Source: DASXMR01 sp036495525 (lineage in GTDB: Bacteria; Actinomycetota; Actinomycetes; Streptosporangiales; Streptosporangiaceae). From it: a stretch of DNA of 64,000 nt. The stretch covers positions 6,000 through 69,999 of the forward strand of contig DASXMR010000158.1 in NCBI GenBank assembly GCA_036495525.1. The letters are read 5' to 3'. Both the position numbers and the translations under genes were made by a program. This document shows positions 18,025 through 25,698 of the stretch, piece after piece; position 1 is the first letter of the stretch; every line of letters begins with the position of its first letter. The notes below the pieces were generated by a model, which was given only the letters and a program-made list of their open reading frames with translations, was not told the DNA's origin and ran no database searches.

Positions 18025-18090
18025 GAGGCCCGGCGAGAGCGGGGCGCCGGGCCTCACTCTGAGCCCCGAGGCACGCGCCTCGGGGCTCAG
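18025..18090. terminator. Two tandem strong hairpins, probable terminator
   Basis: First hairpin: GAGGCCCGGCG (18025-18035) pairs perfectly with CGCCGGGCCTC (18045-18055). Second hairpin: 14-base arms at 18059-18072 and 18077-18090 with the loop ACGC, followed by ATTTTG. The second is a canonical intrinsic terminator for the plus strand. The 370-base gap 17887-18261 holds nothing else recognised. Confidence 0.75.
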
Positions 18091-18261
18091 ATTTTGCCTT
18101 CAGCTCCCTGGCCGGCCGCCAGAAAAGGCCAATCGCGGTCGGCTTGCCTGATCGCAGGCAGGAAGAGCAGCCCGGGGTATGGACTATTGGCCCGCCCTGA
18201 CGTAGGTAGGTAACGGGGGCAATCACAAAACTGGAGGTCGGGCCGTATAGGGAGGGGCGCC

Positions 18262-19077
18262 GTGAGCAACGCGTGGATGCCGCTGGCCAGATACATCGAG
18301 GCGGCGGCAGACGGCGGCCCGCTGCGCGGAGGCGCCCCAAGGGTGGTCTGGCAGTCGCTGAGCGCCGACTCGCGGGCGGTGTCCGCCAGGTCGGCCGCGC
18401 AGCGCCTCGATCAGCTTGGCCGGCCGAGTCACCTGGTATGGAACCCGCTGACGGGTGAGACGGTGCAGCTGATCCCCATCGTCCGCGCGGCGCGCTCGCT
18501 CGGCTGCCCCGAGGGCCTGGAACCACCTGGCCCGGTCGGGCACGTGGACGCGGTACCGCCAGCCGGGCACCCAGAACCGCCGCCTGCCGTGGCCGACGGC
18601 TATCTCGCCCCGGTGAATGCCGAGGGCAGGTTGTGCGTCCAGATCAGCGTCGTCGCATTTCCGTGGGAGCCGTTCACCGACGGGCCGATGACGGGGCTGC
18701 AGCCGATCCTGCGCTGGCTGGATTCCTGGGGCATCCAGCGGCAATGGCCGGCCGGCCAGCCGGCCCCATTCCCGCACGGGCATCCAGCTTGCGGCAGCAA
18801 CAGGGCCTGGTCGAAGGGCGGGCACTTCGGCGCGTCCCAGGTGCCCGGCTGGACGGCGGCCGGGCCTGGCGCCATCGACGTGGACCTGCTGCGCGGCCGG
18901 ACTGCCGCGCCGGCCGCCGCGCTGGCCAGTGCCCGCGGCGGCACCGGGCACCCGGCAGGCGCACCCGGCTACCTGACGGCCACGGCCGATGCTGGCCGGC
19001 CGGGAATGGGCCTGCCGGAGCTGGATAGCATCCTGCCCGCCGCGGCCGCATCGGCCGCGCTGTCCAGGGCCGGCTGA
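18262..19077 (+). CDS. N-acetylmuramoyl-L-alanine amidase-like protein, degenerate first metal site
   Basis: 271 residues from a GTG start. The layout PRVVWQSLSADS, then PSHLVWNPLTGETVQLIPI, then RAARSLG, and GGHFGASQVPGW followed by PGAIDVDLL resembles actinobacterial amidase_2/PGRP-like proteins (usual pattern VVWHTTE, QHVPL, GHSQVP and DPGAID). The histidine normally in VVWHTT, a zinc ligand, is Gln here, so hydrolytic activity is doubtful; it may bind rather than cut peptidoglycan. No signal peptide is seen. The 3' end overlaps the convergent MocR gene by 109 bases. Confidence 0.6.
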   Translation: MSNAWMPLARYIEAAADGGPLRGGAPRVVWQSLSADSRAVSARSAAQRLDQLGRPSHLVWNPLTGETVQLIPIVRAARSLGCPEGLEPPGPVGHVDAVPPAGHPEPPPAVADGYLAPVNAEGRLCVQISVVAFPWEPFTDGPMTGLQPILRWLDSWGIQRQWPAGQPAPFPHGHPACGSNRAWSKGGHFGASQVPGWTAAGPGAIDVDLLRGRTAAPAAALASARGGTGHPAGAPGYLTATADAGRPGMGLPELDSILPAAAASAALSRAG

Positions 19078-20729
19078 GCGACGCCGGCCTCGGCGAGGAT
19101 GCCGGCGAGCACGTCGCAGCCGCGGCTGACCTGGCTGACGGACGCGCCGCCGTAGCCCAGCACCAGGCCTTCCCGGCTGGGCGGGCCGGCGAAATAGCGT
19201 TCCAGGGTAAATACGGCCACGCCCGAGCTGCGCGCCTGCGCCGCGACCCGGTCAGCGGTCCCCGGCGGCAGCTCAAGCACCACGTGCAGGCCGGCGGTGT
19301 CGCCGAGCAGCCGGGGCCAGCCAGCCGATGCGTCCGGGCTGAGCCGAGCCGGGCTCAGCGACTCGACGATGACGGCGCGGCGGCGCGCGTACTCGCGCCG
19401 CATCCGGCGCACGTGCCGGTCCAGCTCACCGCCGCCGAGCAGGGCGCCGAACGCGTGCTGCGCGGCATCGCTGACCCGCTCGCCGAGGCTGGCACCGGCT
19501 GCCGCGATCCTGGCAGCCAGCCGCGGCGTGGCCACCAGCCAGCCGACGCCGAGCGCGGGAGTCAGCGTCTTGGAGGTGGTGCCCAGGTAGACCACCACCT
19601 CCGGGTCGAGCCCGAACAGGGCGGGTAGCGGCGCCACGTCGTAACGGAACTCGCTGTCGTAGTCGTCCTCGACGATCAGGGCACCCGCCGACCTGGCCCA
19701 GCCGATCAGCGCCTGGCGGCGCGGCACAGAGAGCCGGCCGCCAAGCGGATACTGGTGCGCCGGGGTCACGTAGGCCAGTGCGGCGCGGTCCGGCAGGTCG
19801 CCGACCACCAGCCCGTGCTCGTCCGCCCGGCAGGGCATCACCACAGCGCCCTGCGCGGCGAAGACCGCGCGCGCGGCCGGGTAACCAGGCTCCTCCACCA
19901 CGACCACGTCGCCGGGCTGCAGCAGGGTCACCGCGAGCAGGCGCAAGCTCGACGCCACGCCGCGGGTAATGACAACCTGGCCGGGGTCACAGCGGATGCC
20001 GCGGCTGCGCCGCAGCTGGCCGGCCACGGCGGTGCGCAGCGCCGGCCGGCCGGCCGGCGGCTGCTCGGCAGGCGGCGGCTGCCGCCCAGCGAACCGCCAC
20101 GCACGGCGCCACGCTTGCTGGCTGATTCCGCTGGCCCACGGGATTCCCGGCCGAAGCTCGATCAGCGAGCTCGGATCCGCCGGCTGGCTGGCCACCAGCC
20201 CGGCTCGCCGGTCCGGCGGCCGGCCGTCCGGCGGCAGCGCGGGATCCTCGCGATGGTCCGCGTCCAGGCCACCCTGGTGACCAAGTCCGGCAGCACCCGG
20301 CGGTACCGGCTGACCCGGCCGAACGGGCCGGCCCGCCAGCAAAGGCCGGACTGGCAGGCCAGGCTCGGCCGGCCCGGCCGGCCGGAACCCTGGCCGCGTG
20401 GTGGCCGGCCGCGGTTCCCCGGCCAGCGGATGGCCTGCCGCCTGGCCGGCCTGCGCGGACGCCCCGGCGGCGACGAAGGTCCCTGACCCATGCCGGCCGT
20501 CCAGCCAGCCTTCCGCGTACAGCTGCGCGTACGCGCTGGTCACGACCGTGCGGCTGACCCTCAGGGCGGAGGCCAGCGCCCGGCTCGACGCGATCCGGTC
20601 GCCGGTGCCGAGGCGGCCGTCGGCCATCGCCTCGCGCAGCTCGGCGGCGATCTGAAGGGTCAGCGGAACGGGACTGGCGCGGTCGATGACGAGTGGCAGG
20701 TCAGTGCTCGTTCTGCCTGAAGTGGTCAT
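18969..20729 (-). CDS. pdxR: MocR/PdxR-family GntR regulator with aminotransferase domain
   Basis: 586 residues. An N-terminal GntR winged helix (LTLQIAAELREAMADGRLGTGDRIASSRALASAL, about 23-56) is joined by a long Pro/Gly/Arg-rich linker (about 90-215) to a fold-type I PLP aminotransferase domain. The PLP-lysine motif is YLGTTSKTLTPALGVGW (about residue 386), and IVEDDYDSEFRYD gives the PLP-ring aspartate. MocR proteins of this type sense PLP or GABA. The divergent neighbour is a PNPOx-family protein, and AAGTGG repeats occupy the shared promoter, which supports a PdxR-like role; the name is inference. Confidence 0.82.
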   Translation of the reverse strand: MTTSGRTSTDLPLVIDRASPVPLTLQIAAELREAMADGRLGTGDRIASSRALASALRVSRTVVTSAYAQLYAEGWLDGRHGSGTFVAAGASAQAGQAAGHPLAGEPRPATTRPGFRPAGPAEPGLPVRPLLAGRPVRPGQPVPPGAAGLGHQGGLDADHREDPALPPDGRPPDRRAGLVASQPADPSSLIELRPGIPWASGISQQAWRRAWRFAGRQPPPAEQPPAGRPALRTAVAGQLRRSRGIRCDPGQVVITRGVASSLRLLAVTLLQPGDVVVVEEPGYPAARAVFAAQGAVVMPCRADEHGLVVGDLPDRAALAYVTPAHQYPLGGRLSVPRRQALIGWARSAGALIVEDDYDSEFRYDVAPLPALFGLDPEVVVYLGTTSKTLTPALGVGWLVATPRLAARIAAAGASLGERVSDAAQHAFGALLGGGELDRHVRRMRREYARRRAVIVESLSPARLSPDASAGWPRLLGDTAGLHVVLELPPGTADRVAAQARSSGVAVFTLERYFAGPPSREGLVLGYGGASVSQVSRGCDVLAGILAEAGVAQPALDSAADAAAAGRMLSSSGRPIPGRPASAVAVR

Positions 20730-20770
20730 TTAAAATCCTCAGCAAGTGGCCCTGTCCGCCAGTCCACTTG
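20720..20770. promoter_or_regulatory. Candidate PdxR-type operator, three AAGTGG sites
   Basis: AAGTGG occurs at 20720-20725 and 20744-20749 on the plus strand and inverted (CCACTT) at 20764-20769, giving CAAGTGG-N14-CCACTTG plus one direct copy overlapping the regulator start codon. From memory, the corynebacterial PdxR motif contains AAAGTGG followed by W and CTA, so the core agrees. The mixed direct and inverted arrangement also fits MocR dimers. Confidence 0.55.
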
Positions 20771-20830
20771 TAGCTTACCCTCGGACGTGGCCGGTCAGCA
20801 GCCGGCGCCACGTCTCATGGCAGGGAGATC

Positions 20831-21514
20831 ATGACCAGCGAGCAGCCGCTGTCCGCTACCAAGCGCAGCACCATCAGCAGGCTCGCCGAGCGCGGCCGGA
20901 CCAGCCGGGCGGATCTCTACGAGGTTCTCGACGCCGGCCTGGTCTGCCATCTCGGCGTTGTCGTCGACGGCTCGCCGGTGGTGCTGCCGACCGGCTACGG
21001 CCGCCGGATGGACACGCTCTACCTGCACGGCTCGACGGGTAACCGCAGTCTGCGCGCCGCCGCCGGCCAGCAGGTATGCGTGACTGTCACCCACCTCGAC
21101 GGAGTGGTCTGCGCCCGGGCGGTGTTCCACCACTCAATGAACTACCGCAGCGCGGTGGTCTTCGGCACGGCCCGGCTGGTCACCGGCGAGGCCGAGCGGC
21201 TCGCTGCGCTGCACGCCATCACCGAGCAGCTGGCGCCCGGCCGCTGGGAGCACGCGCGGCTGCCGAATCGCAAGGAGCTGGCCGCCACCGCGGTCCTTGC
21301 CTTGCCGCTGGCCGAGGCGTCGGTAAAAGTGCGGACCGGGCCGCCGTCGGACGAGCCGGAAGATTATGACAGCGGCGTGTGGGCTGGCGTGCTGCCGGCT
21401 GCGCTCACCTTCGGCGCGCCCGAGCCCGACCCGGTGCTGGCGCCGGGCATTCCGGTCCCGGAGCACGTCGCCGGCCTGGCTGGCCGCGCGCGCCAGGCGG
21501 CCGCGCTGCCCTAG
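20831..21514 (+). CDS. Pyridoxamine 5'-phosphate oxidase-family flavin/nucleotide-binding protein
   Basis: 227 residues with the split-barrel fold of the putative PNPOx group. Blocks are TISRLAERGRTSRADLYEVLDAGLVCHLGVV at the N-terminus, VLPTGYGRRMDTLYLHGSTGN, CVTVTHLDG, the family hallmark HHSMNYRSAVVFG, and KVRTGPPSDEPEDY near the C-terminus. Members bind FMN or F420 and include reductases of unknown substrate. It is divergent from the MocR-type regulator, which probably controls it; ATG at 20831 follows AGGGAGATC. Confidence 0.82.
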   Translation: MTSEQPLSATKRSTISRLAERGRTSRADLYEVLDAGLVCHLGVVVDGSPVVLPTGYGRRMDTLYLHGSTGNRSLRAAAGQQVCVTVTHLDGVVCARAVFHHSMNYRSAVVFGTARLVTGEAERLAALHAITEQLAPGRWEHARLPNRKELAATAVLALPLAEASVKVRTGPPSDEPEDYDSGVWAGVLPAALTFGAPEPDPVLAPGIPVPEHVAGLAGRARQAAALP

Positions 21515-21523
21515 GCTAGGCAG

Positions 21524-22270
21524 ATGGCTGACCGGCTCGTCTGGATCGACTGCGAGATGACCGGGCTTGACCTTGCCCGGGATGCGCTGGTGGAGATCGC
21601 CTGCATCGTCACCGACAGCGAGCTGGAAGCCATGGACGAGGGCATCGACCTGGTGATAAAGCCCCCGGCGGAGGCACTGGACACCATGCCGCCCGTCGTC
21701 AGGGAGATGCACACGGCCTCTGGCCTGCTCAGCGAGCTGCCAGCAGGCATCACCCTGGCTGAGGCTCAGGAGCAGGTGATGACGTACCTGCGAGGGCACG
21801 TGAGCGAGTCGCGGAAGGTCCCGCTGTGCGGCAACTCGATCGCCACCGATCGCTCGTTCATCGCCAGGGACATGCCTGAGCTGGATGAGTTCCTGCACTA
21901 CCGGATGGTGGACGTGTCCAGCATCAAGGAACTAGCCAGGCGCTGGTACCCGCGGGCGTACTTCGCCAGCCCGGAAAAGCACGGCGGGCACCGGGCGCTG
22001 GCCGACATCCTGGAGAGCATCCGGGAGCTGCGGTACTACCGGGAGGCAGTCTTCGTGCCGCCGCCTGGGCCCGACACGCCGACCGCCAGGCAGATCGCGG
22101 CCCGGTTCGGCGCGCAGCCGGGCGGCGCAGCAGCCGACCAGCCGGGCGGCGAAGATCGCGGTCAGCCGGGAACCGTGGCGGGCGCCCGGTTACCTGCCAG
22201 GGCACGGCAGAGCCGATCCCGCAGCTGGGCTCGGCGGCTACTCGGCCCGCGCGCCTGGCTGGCCGGGTGA
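21524..22270 (+). CDS. orn: Oligoribonuclease
   Basis: 248 residues. DEDDh exonuclease motifs are all present: WIDCEMTGLD (Exo I) near the start, GNSIATDRSFIARDMPELDEFLHYRMVDVSSIKEL (Exo II) and KHGGHRALADI (Exo III with the catalytic His). It degrades 2-5 nt RNAs including pGpG. The catalytic domain ends near residue 185; the remaining 60 residues are a Gly/Ala/Arg-rich tail beyond the usual length. It begins 10 bases after the PNPOx-family gene. Confidence 0.95.
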   Translation: MADRLVWIDCEMTGLDLARDALVEIACIVTDSELEAMDEGIDLVIKPPAEALDTMPPVVREMHTASGLLSELPAGITLAEAQEQVMTYLRGHVSESRKVPLCGNSIATDRSFIARDMPELDEFLHYRMVDVSSIKELARRWYPRAYFASPEKHGGHRALADILESIRELRYYREAVFVPPPGPDTPTARQIAARFGAQPGGAAADQPGGEDRGQPGTVAGARLPARARQSRSRSWARRLLGPRAWLAG

Positions 22271-22356
22271 TCAGCGGTCGGCTATCCGGTTCTGCCTGGC
22301 CGCCTGCTCCCGGTATGCTGCATCAAGCCGCTCGGCAGATCCTGCACCGCGGCCAT

Positions 22357-22431
22357 GGTGGGCGTAGCTCAGTTGGTTAGAGCGCCAGGTTGTGGTCCTG
22401 GATGTCGTGGGTTCGAATCCCATCGCTCACC
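22357..22431 (+). tRNA. tRNA-His (anticodon GTG)
   Basis: Cloverleaf can be drawn: G-1 at 22357 opposite C73 at 22431, acceptor GTGGGCG/CGCTCAC, anticodon stem CCAGG/CCTGG with loop TTGTGGT (anticodon 22392-22394), T arm GTGGG/CCCAT with TTCGAAT. The extra G-1 is diagnostic of tRNA-His. CCA is not encoded. A TATGCT box at 22314-22319 may be its -10. Confidence 0.95.
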
Positions 22432-22460
22432 CCGTGTGATGTCTCAGGACATCGGAATGA

Positions 22461-22490
22461 CCCCGAACCCACGTTAGGGTCCGGGGTTGT
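22461..22490 (+). terminator. Intrinsic terminator after tRNA-His
   Basis: CCCCGAACCC and GGGTCCGGGG pair with one internal mismatch around the ACGTTA loop, followed by TTGTTGTGTTT. Position 30 bases after the tRNA and the U-rich tail fit a tRNA terminator. Confidence 0.65.
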
Positions 22491-22540
22491 TGTGTTTGCG
22501 GGGTGTTTCGGGTGGGGGTCCGGGTGGCCGGCCGCGCTTC

Positions 22541-22768
22541 ACCAAGAAGCCGATCCTGCTGTCGGAGACAGCGGCCGGCCAGCGTACCGGGCACAAGCCG
22601 AGGGACGTCACGAACCTTTTCGCCGGCATTTACCAGGACCATCTGCTCGGCCTGGTCTGGTTCGACGTGCATCAGAGCGGCGGCCAGCTCAGCCAGGACT
22701 GGCGGCTGGAGGACAGCAAGGCGGCAGTCACCGCGTTCCGGCGGGCACTGCGCCGCTACGGAGGCTGA
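22541..22768 (+). pseudogene. C-terminal fragment of a GH26-like glycosidase
   Basis: The frame ending at 22768 reads TKKPILLSETAAGQRTGHK, then LFAGIYQDHLLGLVWFDVHQ, then QDWRLEDSKAAVTAFRRAL. This is the C-terminal end of a GH26-type (mannanase-like) catalytic barrel: the catalytic Glu strand (PILLSET), the VWF strand and the DWRLE helix. Only about 75 residues survive, without start or N-terminal barrel, directly beside tRNA-His. I read it as the relic of a gene truncated by an insertion at the tRNA. Bases 22434-22460 (TGATGTCTCAGGACATC) look like mobile-element end sequence. Confidence 0.5.
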
Positions 22769-22821
22769 CCTGGCTCGCAGGTCAGGCCAGCAGCCGACGG
22801 GGAAGCGGGATCCGGGGTGCG

Positions 22822-24384
22822 CTAGCAGCCCGCGAATGCGCCGTCGACGGCGCGCGGGTCGGCCGCCCCGGCCAGCATTCCGTCATCGGTGACCTGGATG
22901 ACCTGGGCGTGGCCGAAGACGCCGTCACCCGGTCCGGTCGCGTGATAGCCGCGCTGCCGCAATCCGCTCGCCCACGCCTGCGGGGCGTCGCGCTCCAGCC
23001 TGACCAGCGGCAGCGACTCGTCCTGCCAGACGTCGAAGCTGTTACTCGACTCGCGGCTGAGGATCCAGCGGGGCGCGGCGACGGCGTCGCCCGGCGGCTG
23101 GCCGGCCGCGAGCAGCCGGACCAGCAGCTGCAGCAGGATGTGCGGCTGGGCGTCGCCGCCCATGGTGCCGAGTACCGCGCGCAGCTCACCCGACGAGCCG
23201 GTGGCGGCGAGCGGCGAGAGCGTGTGCGGCGGACGGCGAAGCGGCGCGTACTCCGCCGGATGCCCTGGCTCCAGCGAGAAGGCCATGCCCCGGTTGTGCA
23301 GGAAGATGCCGGCCTGCGGGAGGACCAGCCGGGACCCGAAGTCCATGGCCACCGACAGGGTCAGTGACACGCCGGTCCGCTCGCGGTCGACGGTGCAGAC
23401 GTGCGTGGTGCCGCCCGCCTGGTAGACGTCCGCCAGCCCGCGGCGCGCGTCGTCGCCCACCGAGCCGGCCCGCGGCTCAAGCCGGGCCGGGGCGATCAGC
23501 GCCTGCCCGTCAGCGTGCTCGTGCAGCACGGCTGGCCGGTCGTAGGCGGCCTGGCGCGCGGCTTCGACCAGCAGGAATGCCCAGCGCTCGTCAGCCGGGT
23601 CGGCCGGCAGCCGCAGTCGCTCGGCGATCCAGGCGCCGGCCAGCGTCAGGTAGCCCTGCGAGTTCGGCGGGACGGTCCACAGCGTGCTGCCGAACGCCGT
23701 GAGCTGCAGCGGCCCGACCCAGTCGGCCTGCGATGTGCGCAAGTCCTCGGCGGTGAACTCGCCGCCGCCGAGTGTCAGCAGCTCCGCCCCCGCTTCCCCC
23801 TGGTAGAAGCCTGCCCGGCCGGACTGCGCGACCGCCGCCAGCGCACGTGCGACACCCGGCAGCCGCAGCCGGCGGCCGGCTGTCAGCCTCGCCTCGCTGC
23901 CGAAGGCGGCGGCGCGCTCGCCTTCGTCCAGGTCACCAGCTGCGAGCGCCAGCGTGACAGGAACCGGAAACCCGGACTCGGCCAGGCGCACCGCAGGCAG
24001 CAGCAGCTCCCGCAGCTCCAGCGAGCCGAACCGCTCGTGCAGCGTGACCAGCCCGTCCACGCAGCCGGGCACCGTCACGCCGCGCACGTCGTGCTGGAAC
24101 GGCATCTGCCGCAAGCCAAGGCCCCGCAGTCGCGCCGCGTCGGCGCCCGAGCCAGCGCGCCCGGATGCGTTCAGCGCAACGGGCTCCTGATCGCGCCGCA
24201 CGACCAGCGCGAACAAGTCACCGCCCAGGCCACACATGTGCGGCGAGACCACCGTCATGACCGCAGCCGCCGCGATGGCCGAGTCGACGGCGTTGCCGCC
24301 GCGCTCCAGCACGGCCAGTCCGGCCGCTGACGCGAGATGATGGGCGGCCGCAGCCGCTCCGTTCGGCGCGTAGCGGGTCATCAC
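22822..24384 (-). CDS. ggt: Gamma-glutamyltransferase family protein
   Basis: 520 residues of the self-processing Ntn-hydrolase GGT family. The N-terminal block SAAGLAVLERGGNAVDSAIAAAAVMTVVSPHMCGLGGDLFALV is diagnostic. The autoprocessing nucleophile is the first Thr of TTHVCTVD (about residue 324), preceded by a variable linker. LGTMGGDAQPHILLQLLVRL near the C-terminus matches the GGD motif. No signal peptide is apparent, so it may act in the cytosol on imported gamma-glutamyl compounds. A LacI-type operator and promoter sit just upstream, within and after the lacI gene end. Confidence 0.9.
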   Translation of the reverse strand: MMTRYAPNGAAAAAHHLASAAGLAVLERGGNAVDSAIAAAAVMTVVSPHMCGLGGDLFALVVRRDQEPVALNASGRAGSGADAARLRGLGLRQMPFQHDVRGVTVPGCVDGLVTLHERFGSLELRELLLPAVRLAESGFPVPVTLALAAGDLDEGERAAAFGSEARLTAGRRLRLPGVARALAAVAQSGRAGFYQGEAGAELLTLGGGEFTAEDLRTSQADWVGPLQLTAFGSTLWTVPPNSQGYLTLAGAWIAERLRLPADPADERWAFLLVEAARQAAYDRPAVLHEHADGQALIAPARLEPRAGSVGDDARRGLADVYQAGGTTHVCTVDRERTGVSLTLSVAMDFGSRLVLPQAGIFLHNRGMAFSLEPGHPAEYAPLRRPPHTLSPLAATGSSGELRAVLGTMGGDAQPHILLQLLVRLLAAGQPPGDAVAAPRWILSRESSNSFDVWQDESLPLVRLERDAPQAWASGLRQRGYHATGPGDGVFGHAQVIQVTDDGMLAGAADPRAVDGAFAGC

Positions 24385-24443
24385 GTGATGAGCGCGGGGG
24401 CGAGCATTCCCACCCGCCTTTCAGCGGTGTTCCCTGGCTGCCA

Positions 24444-24461
24444 TGGCAAAACCTTTTGGCA
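24444..24461. promoter_or_regulatory. LacI-type operator upstream of ggt
   Basis: TGGCAAAACCTTTTGGCA, on the minus strand TGCCAAAAGGTTTTGCCA, is a near-perfect 18-bp palindrome. It differs at only two positions from the operator at 27663-27680. It lies immediately downstream of the ggt -10 box, where repressor would block initiation. The regulator is most likely the LacI protein encoded at 24487-25524. Confidence 0.7.
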
Positions 24462-24462
24462 G

Positions 24463-24490
24463 ATTAGATACCGCCAAAGCGCCGTGTCAA
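24463..24490 (-). promoter_or_regulatory. Promoter of ggt
   Basis: On the minus strand, TTGACA (complement of 24485-24490) and TCTAAT (complement of 24463-24468) are 16 bases apart. The -35 box overlaps the lacI stop region. The start of transcription would fall in or beside the operator at 24444-24461. Confidence 0.65.
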
Positions 24491-25524
24491 GGCTGCCCGG
24501 CCTGGTCGTCAGGCCGTCCCGGCCCACGGGTGGACGCCCGCACGTGCAAGGTCGCCTGGACGTAAGTCGGGGCCGGTTCCGCCGCACCGTCCAGCCTGGC
24601 CAGCAGCATCTCGATCGCGGCCTCCGCCTGGCGCTCAGGGTGCAGTTCCAGCGCCGTCACCGGCGGGTCGCCTTCCCTGGCCTGGATGCCGTCCACGCCG
24701 GCCGCGAGCAGCAGTTCCTCCGGCACCCGCGTGCCGCACGCCCTGGCGGCGTGCAGCACCCCGCGGACGAAGCGCTCGGCTACCGCGAAGATCGCGTCAG
24801 GCGGCGTGCCGGAGGTGAGCAGCCTGCGTGCCGCCGCGTAGGCGCTCTGCTCGCCCGGCTGCATCGCCACCGGCACCACCAGGGCCGGCCAGCCGCGTTC
24901 GCTGATCCAGGACTGGTAGGCGCTGAGCGTCTCGGTCGCCCAGCCCCAGTCCGCCTTCGGGGTCAGCAGCGCGATCCGCCGGGCGCCATGGCCGGCCAGG
25001 TGGTCAAGCATCAGCCGGGTGTTCGCGTCCGTCTCGGACGCCACGTACCAGGGATAGTCGGCGCGGCCGAGGCCCCGGCCGATCGTCACCACCGGCACGC
25101 CGAGAGCCTCGAGCGCCGCGACCCGCTCGTCGTCTGGCGACGGATCGGCCACGATGCCGCCGTCGATGGCCAGCCCGCGCAGGCCGGTGGCGACGATCGC
25201 CGGCGGCAGCAGCATCAGGGCATTCTCGCGCGCGAACGCGGTCATCGCGGCCGAGCTGGCCAGCCGCATGTAGAAGTCAAGCCGCAGCGTCTCGTCGGAG
25301 CGCGCGTCGTCGCCGACCGGCAGCACCAGGCCGATGGATCCGGAGCGGCCGGACCGCAGTCCCCTGGCGTGCCTGTTGGCCCGGTAGCCGAGCCGGTGCA
25401 CCACCTGCGCGACCCGCGCGCGGGTCTGCGGATCCACCCGGCCCTTCCCGTTCAGGGCGTGCGAGACCGTCGTCACCGAAACGCCGGCGGCTTTCGCGAC
25501 ATCATGAATGGTTGGCCGTGACAC
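24487..25524 (-). CDS. LacI-family transcriptional regulator
   Basis: 345 residues from a GTG start. The HTH and hinge MSRPTIHDVAKAAGVSVTT, VSHALNGKGRVDPQTRARV and VHRLGYRANRHARGLRSGR occupy residues 1-60; the rest is a periplasmic-binding-like effector domain ending near 335. Its gene lies between ggt and a divergent peptide-type ABC transporter, and near-identical LacI-type operators are found at both target promoters. The effector may be a gamma-glutamyl compound or a glycoside; LacI effectors are usually sugars, so this is open. Confidence 0.92.
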   Translation of the reverse strand: MSRPTIHDVAKAAGVSVTTVSHALNGKGRVDPQTRARVAQVVHRLGYRANRHARGLRSGRSGSIGLVLPVGDDARSDETLRLDFYMRLASSAAMTAFARENALMLLPPAIVATGLRGLAIDGGIVADPSPDDERVAALEALGVPVVTIGRGLGRADYPWYVASETDANTRLMLDHLAGHGARRIALLTPKADWGWATETLSAYQSWISERGWPALVVPVAMQPGEQSAYAAARRLLTSGTPPDAIFAVAERFVRGVLHAARACGTRVPEELLLAAGVDGIQAREGDPPVTALELHPERQAEAAIEMLLARLDGAAEPAPTYVQATLHVRASTRGPGRPDDQAGQP

Positions 25525-25550
25525 CGCAGGTCCCCGTCATACAGAGGTGG

Positions 25551-25569
25551 GTATGCAGGCTGAGCATAC
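25551..25569. promoter_or_regulatory. Short inverted repeat between lacI and ABC ATPase genes
   Basis: GTATGC-N7-GCATAC is a perfect 6-bp inverted repeat 26 bases upstream of the lacI start. It does not resemble the two LacI-type operators, so another regulator or chance is possible. Confidence 0.3.
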
Positions 25570-25698
25570 GGTAAGCCGATCCCGCCCTTCGTCCAGGCGA
25601 GAGCAGGCCGCGCCCGCATCCCATGATCACCACCAATTGACGAAGCCACTGCCCGGTGATTGACTACGGCGCACATCGCACCCGGAAGGGGGCCCGCC

